A stretch of 64,000 nucleotides of DNA from Dietzia sp. JS16-p6b. GTDB lineage: Bacteria > Actinomycetota > Actinomycetes > Mycobacteriales > Mycobacteriaceae. Positions 61,971-64,000 of this stretch are shown here, in pieces. The translations under genes were made by a program, and so were the position numbers. The stretch is from positions 2,700,001 to 2,764,000 of the forward strand of contig NZ_CP024869.1 in NCBI RefSeq assembly GCF_003052165.1, written 5' to 3'. Every line of letters starts with the position of its first letter. Within the stretch, counting starts at the first letter, position 1. Under the pieces are notes generated by a model. It worked only from the letters and a program-made list of their open reading frames with translations, did no database searches and was not told the origin of the DNA.

Positions 61971-62672
61971 TCAGATCGCCAGCGCCTCGGTGACCTCGTG
62001 GGCGGCGGTGTCGTCGGAGGCGCCCGAGTGGGTCACCCGCCCCGACTCCACCACGTAGAAGACGTCCGAGGCCCGCAGCGAGAACCCGACGTGCTGCTCG
62101 ACCAACAGCACCGACAGATCACCACGGGACGCCAGGTCCACGATGATCCGCTCGATCTCGGCAACGACATTGGGCTGGATGCCCTCGGTCGGCTCGTCCA
62201 GCACCAGCAGTCGCGGTTCGGTGATGAGCGCCCGCGCGATGGCCAACTGCTGGCGCTGCCCGCCCGAGAGCAGCCCGGCCTTCCGGTCCAGCAGGTCCTT
62301 CAACGCGGGGAACAGGTCCAGGGACTCGTCGATGAGCGCCTTGCCCCGCTTGCGGCCGTCAGCCACGACCCTCAGGTTCTCGGCGGTCGTGAGCTGCGTG
62401 AACGACTGCTGGCCCTGGGGTACGTACCCGATGCCCATCGCCACGCGGGCGTGGGGCTTGAGTCCGGTGATGTCCCGGCCGTCGAAGGTGATCCGACCGG
62501 CCTTGCACGGCAGCAGGCCGACGGCCGCCCGCAGCAGGGTCGTCTTGCCCGCGCCGTTGTGCCCGAGCACCGCGGCAACGCCCCCGGCGGGGACCTCCAG
62601 GTCCACCCCGTGGAGCACCTCGGACCCGCCGTACCCGGCGCGGACGCCCGACATCTGCAGTAGTGCGCTCAT
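61971..62672 (-). CDS. urtE: UrtE, urea-type ABC transporter ATP-binding protein
   Basis: A 233-aa LivF/UrtE-class ATPase: Walker A GHNGAGKTT, Q-loop VPQGQQSFTQLTTAENL, signature LSGGQRQQLAIARAL and Walker B LLVLDEPTEGIQPNVV. GIQPN and GQQSFTQLT are typical of UrtE as opposed to LivF. It imports urea (or a short amide) with UrtABCD. It is the last gene of the operon and its start overlaps the urtD stop by 4 nt. Confidence 0.9.
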   Translation of the reverse strand: MSALLQMSGVRAGYGGSEVLHGVDLEVPAGGVAAVLGHNGAGKTTLLRAAVGLLPCKAGRITFDGRDITGLKPHARVAMGIGYVPQGQQSFTQLTTAENLRVVADGRKRGKALIDESLDLFPALKDLLDRKAGLLSGGQRQQLAIARALITEPRLLVLDEPTEGIQPNVVAEIERIIVDLASRGDLSVLLVEQHVGFSLRASDVFYVVESGRVTHSGASDDTAAHEVTEALAI

Positions 62673-63490
62673 CGGTCTGACTCCCTCTCGGGTTCGGTGC
62701 CGGTTTCCAGTTCGGTGCCGGTGGCGGCCGCGGTGCCCAGGTACACCTGCTGGACATTGGGGTCGGCCTGGATCTCGGCCACCGTGCCCTCGGCGAGGAC
62801 CTTCCCGGCCGCCAGGACGGTGACCGAGGTGGCGAAGTCGCGCATGAAGTCCATGTCGTGCTCCACCACCACCACCGTGCGTTCGGCGGCGATGCGCCTC
62901 AGCAGTTCGCCGGTGGCCTTGCGCTCCTCCGCCCCCATGCCTGCGACGGGCTCGTCGAGGAGCATCACATCGGAATCCTGGACGAGAAGCATGCCGATCT
63001 CCAGCCACTGCTTCTGCCCGTGGGCCAACACCCCGGCCTTGGTGCCGGCCAGGTGCTCGAGGCCGATGGTGTCCAGGGCCTCGGCGACCACCGTCGCGCG
63101 TTCCCGGCGACGGCGGAGCAGGGTCAGCCATCCCCGACCGGAGCCGGCCGCGATGTCCAGGTTCTGTTCCACGGTGAGGTCCTCGAAGATGCTGGCCGTC
63201 TGGAAGGTCCGGCCGATCCCCATGCGGGCGATCCTGTGCGTCTTCATCCCCAGCACCGGTTGCCCGGTCTTGTCGACCGTCCCCGTCGCGGGGACCAGTC
63301 CCGTGATCGCGTCGACGACGGTGGTCTTTCCCGCGCCGTTGGGCCCGATGAGGAACTTGAGATCACCCTGGATCAGCGTCAGGTCCACGCCGTCGACGGC
63401 ACGGAAGCCGTCGAACGTCACGGTGAGACCGCGGACCTCCAGGTAGGTCCGTCCGGTCGAGGCGCCGGTGGCCACAGCGGTGGGGGTCAT
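62669..63490 (-). CDS. urtD: UrtD, urea-type ABC transporter ATP-binding protein
   Basis: A 273-aa LivG/UrtD-class ATPase with LEVRGLTVTFDGFRAVDGVDLTL, Walker A GPNGAGKTT, GIGRTFQTASIFEDLTVEQNL, a variant signature LAHGQKQWLEIGMLL in place of LSGGQ-like, and Walker B VMLLDEPVAGM. LAHGQKQWLEIGM is characteristic of UrtD. It overlaps urtE downstream and urtC upstream by 4 nt each. The tail is Glu/Thr-rich. Confidence 0.92.
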   Translation of the reverse strand: MTPTAVATGASTGRTYLEVRGLTVTFDGFRAVDGVDLTLIQGDLKFLIGPNGAGKTTVVDAITGLVPATGTVDKTGQPVLGMKTHRIARMGIGRTFQTASIFEDLTVEQNLDIAAGSGRGWLTLLRRRRERATVVAEALDTIGLEHLAGTKAGVLAHGQKQWLEIGMLLVQDSDVMLLDEPVAGMGAEERKATGELLRRIAAERTVVVVEHDMDFMRDFATSVTVLAAGKVLAEGTVAEIQADPNVQQVYLGTAAATGTELETGTEPERESDR

Positions 63491-64000
63491 GGGGTCTCCT
63501 CCGTGGTGGATCCGGTGGTGGCGGGGGTCGCGGGGCCGGACCCGGTGGACGCGCGACGCCGGCGGATGACGAACAGGCTGGCCAGGCCTCCGGGCAGGAA
63601 GCCCACGACGACGATGAAGAGCACCCCCTGCAGGTAGGTCCACTGCGACGGGTAGGCCTCGGAGAAGGTCGTCTGCGCCCAGGCCACACCGATCGCCCCG
63701 AGAACCGGGCCGAGCAGGGTGGCCCGGCCGCCGATCGCGACACCGATGAGGAACGCGATCGACGGGGCGATACCGATCGCCGAGGGCGAGATGATCCCGA
63801 CGATCGGGACGAACAGCGCGCCGGCGATCCCGGCCGCGAAGGCGGCGACCGCGTAGGCCAGGGACTTGACCAGGGCGGGGTCGTACCCCAGGAAGCGGAC
63901 CCGCTCCTCCTGGTCACGGACGGCGACGAGCAGCTCACCGAAGCGGGACTGCATGAACTGGCGGACCAGCAGGACAACCCCGATGAGCGCGCCACCGGTG
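63487..64000 (-). CDS. urtC: UrtC, urea-type ABC transporter permease, C-terminal part, cut by window edge
   Basis: The visible 170 residues contain MQSRFGELLVAVRDQEERVRFLGYDPALVKSL (split here for reading), the LivM-type cytoplasmic loop with EERVRFLGY, followed by several TM spans (FAAGIAGALFVPIVGIISPSAIGIAPSIAFLIGVAIGG). It ends with a Thr/Gly-rich cytoplasmic tail. The open frame runs through base 64000, so the start is outside. The gene overlaps urtD by 4 nt (ATGA). Confidence 0.9.
   Translation of the reverse strand, partial: TGGALIGVVLLVRQFMQSRFGELLVAVRDQEERVRFLGYDPALVKSLAYAVAAFAAGIAGALFVPIVGIISPSAIGIAPSIAFLIGVAIGGRATLLGPVLGAIGVAWAQTTFSEAYPSQWTYLQGVLFIVVVGFLPGGLASLFVIRRRRASTGSGPATPATTGSTTEETP

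Noticed and set aside
62669-63490. Assignment of the end operon to branched-chain amino acid transport (LivG/LivF)
   Set aside because: LAHGQKQWLEIGM and GIQPN are features of UrtD and UrtE; still, urea specificity rests on genes outside the window.

Overview
This is a roughly 70% GC actinobacterial chromosome segment. Wax-ester-synthase/DGAT enzymes, menaquinone genes, dTDP-rhamnose genes, an NDMA-dependent alcohol dehydrogenase and many leaderless starts (TANNNT about 7 nt before ATG/GTG) point to the mycolic-acid group (Mycobacteriales). Dietzia or a close relative is my best guess, unproven. No tRNA, rRNA, CRISPR array, complete insertion sequence or phage was seen. Both ends cut a gene: menD at base 1 and urtC at base 64000.

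Layout. 1-12.2 kb: menaquinone genes menD and menC (minus) and menB, menE, menA (plus). Between menD and menC lie a WYL regulator, a DinB-fold protein, two tandem WS/DGAT genes and an AbiEi/DUF559-type gene set in repeat-rich DNA. 12.2-16.5 kb: four secreted low-complexity proteins, three with an Ig-like module, two of them behind 9-bp GTCACA iterons. 16.7-20.9 kb: an ABC exporter pair and a lipoprotein. 21-25.4 kb: small membrane proteins, a LMW phosphatase, an enoyl-CoA hydratase, a 44-aa cysteine-rich protein behind a CsoR-like palindrome, rmlC, an LpqN-like protein and an SDR. 25.5-32.2 kb: a DUF2236 protein, a DUF218 protein, rmlBAD and two YihY/BrkB membrane proteins.

32.3-39.5 kb is a sulfur-assimilation block: cysQ, an Rrf2 regulator, two TSUP anion carriers and cysD-cysNC, with a large palindrome before cysD. 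39.6-45.3 kb: an IclR-type regulator and an AcoR-like activator, aldehyde dehydrogenase and alcohol dehydrogenase set, with a CRP/GlxR-like palindrome before the aldehyde dehydrogenase gene. 45.3-46.8 kb: a second AbiEi/DUF559-type gene bracketed by two copies of a palindromic repeat (ACTGCA-N26-TGCAGT core) whose third copy lies at 35.6 kb. 46.8-53.3 kb: an SDR, then a tightly overlapping five-gene minus-strand operon (hydrolase, amine oxidase, SRPBCC, class II aldolase, PfkB kinase) behind a perfect palindrome. 53.6-61.9 kb: an SQR-like flavoprotein, three TetR regulators, an SDR-SnoaL pair, a DUF4389 protein and a cytochrome P450. 62-64 kb: the end of a urea-type urtCDE transporter operon.

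Most operons here are short, and many genes overlap by 1 or 4 nt. The most interesting unexplained signals are the palindromic repeat family, the direct repeats around the first AbiEi-like gene, the iterons before the secreted-protein genes, and the metal-type operator before the 44-aa protein.
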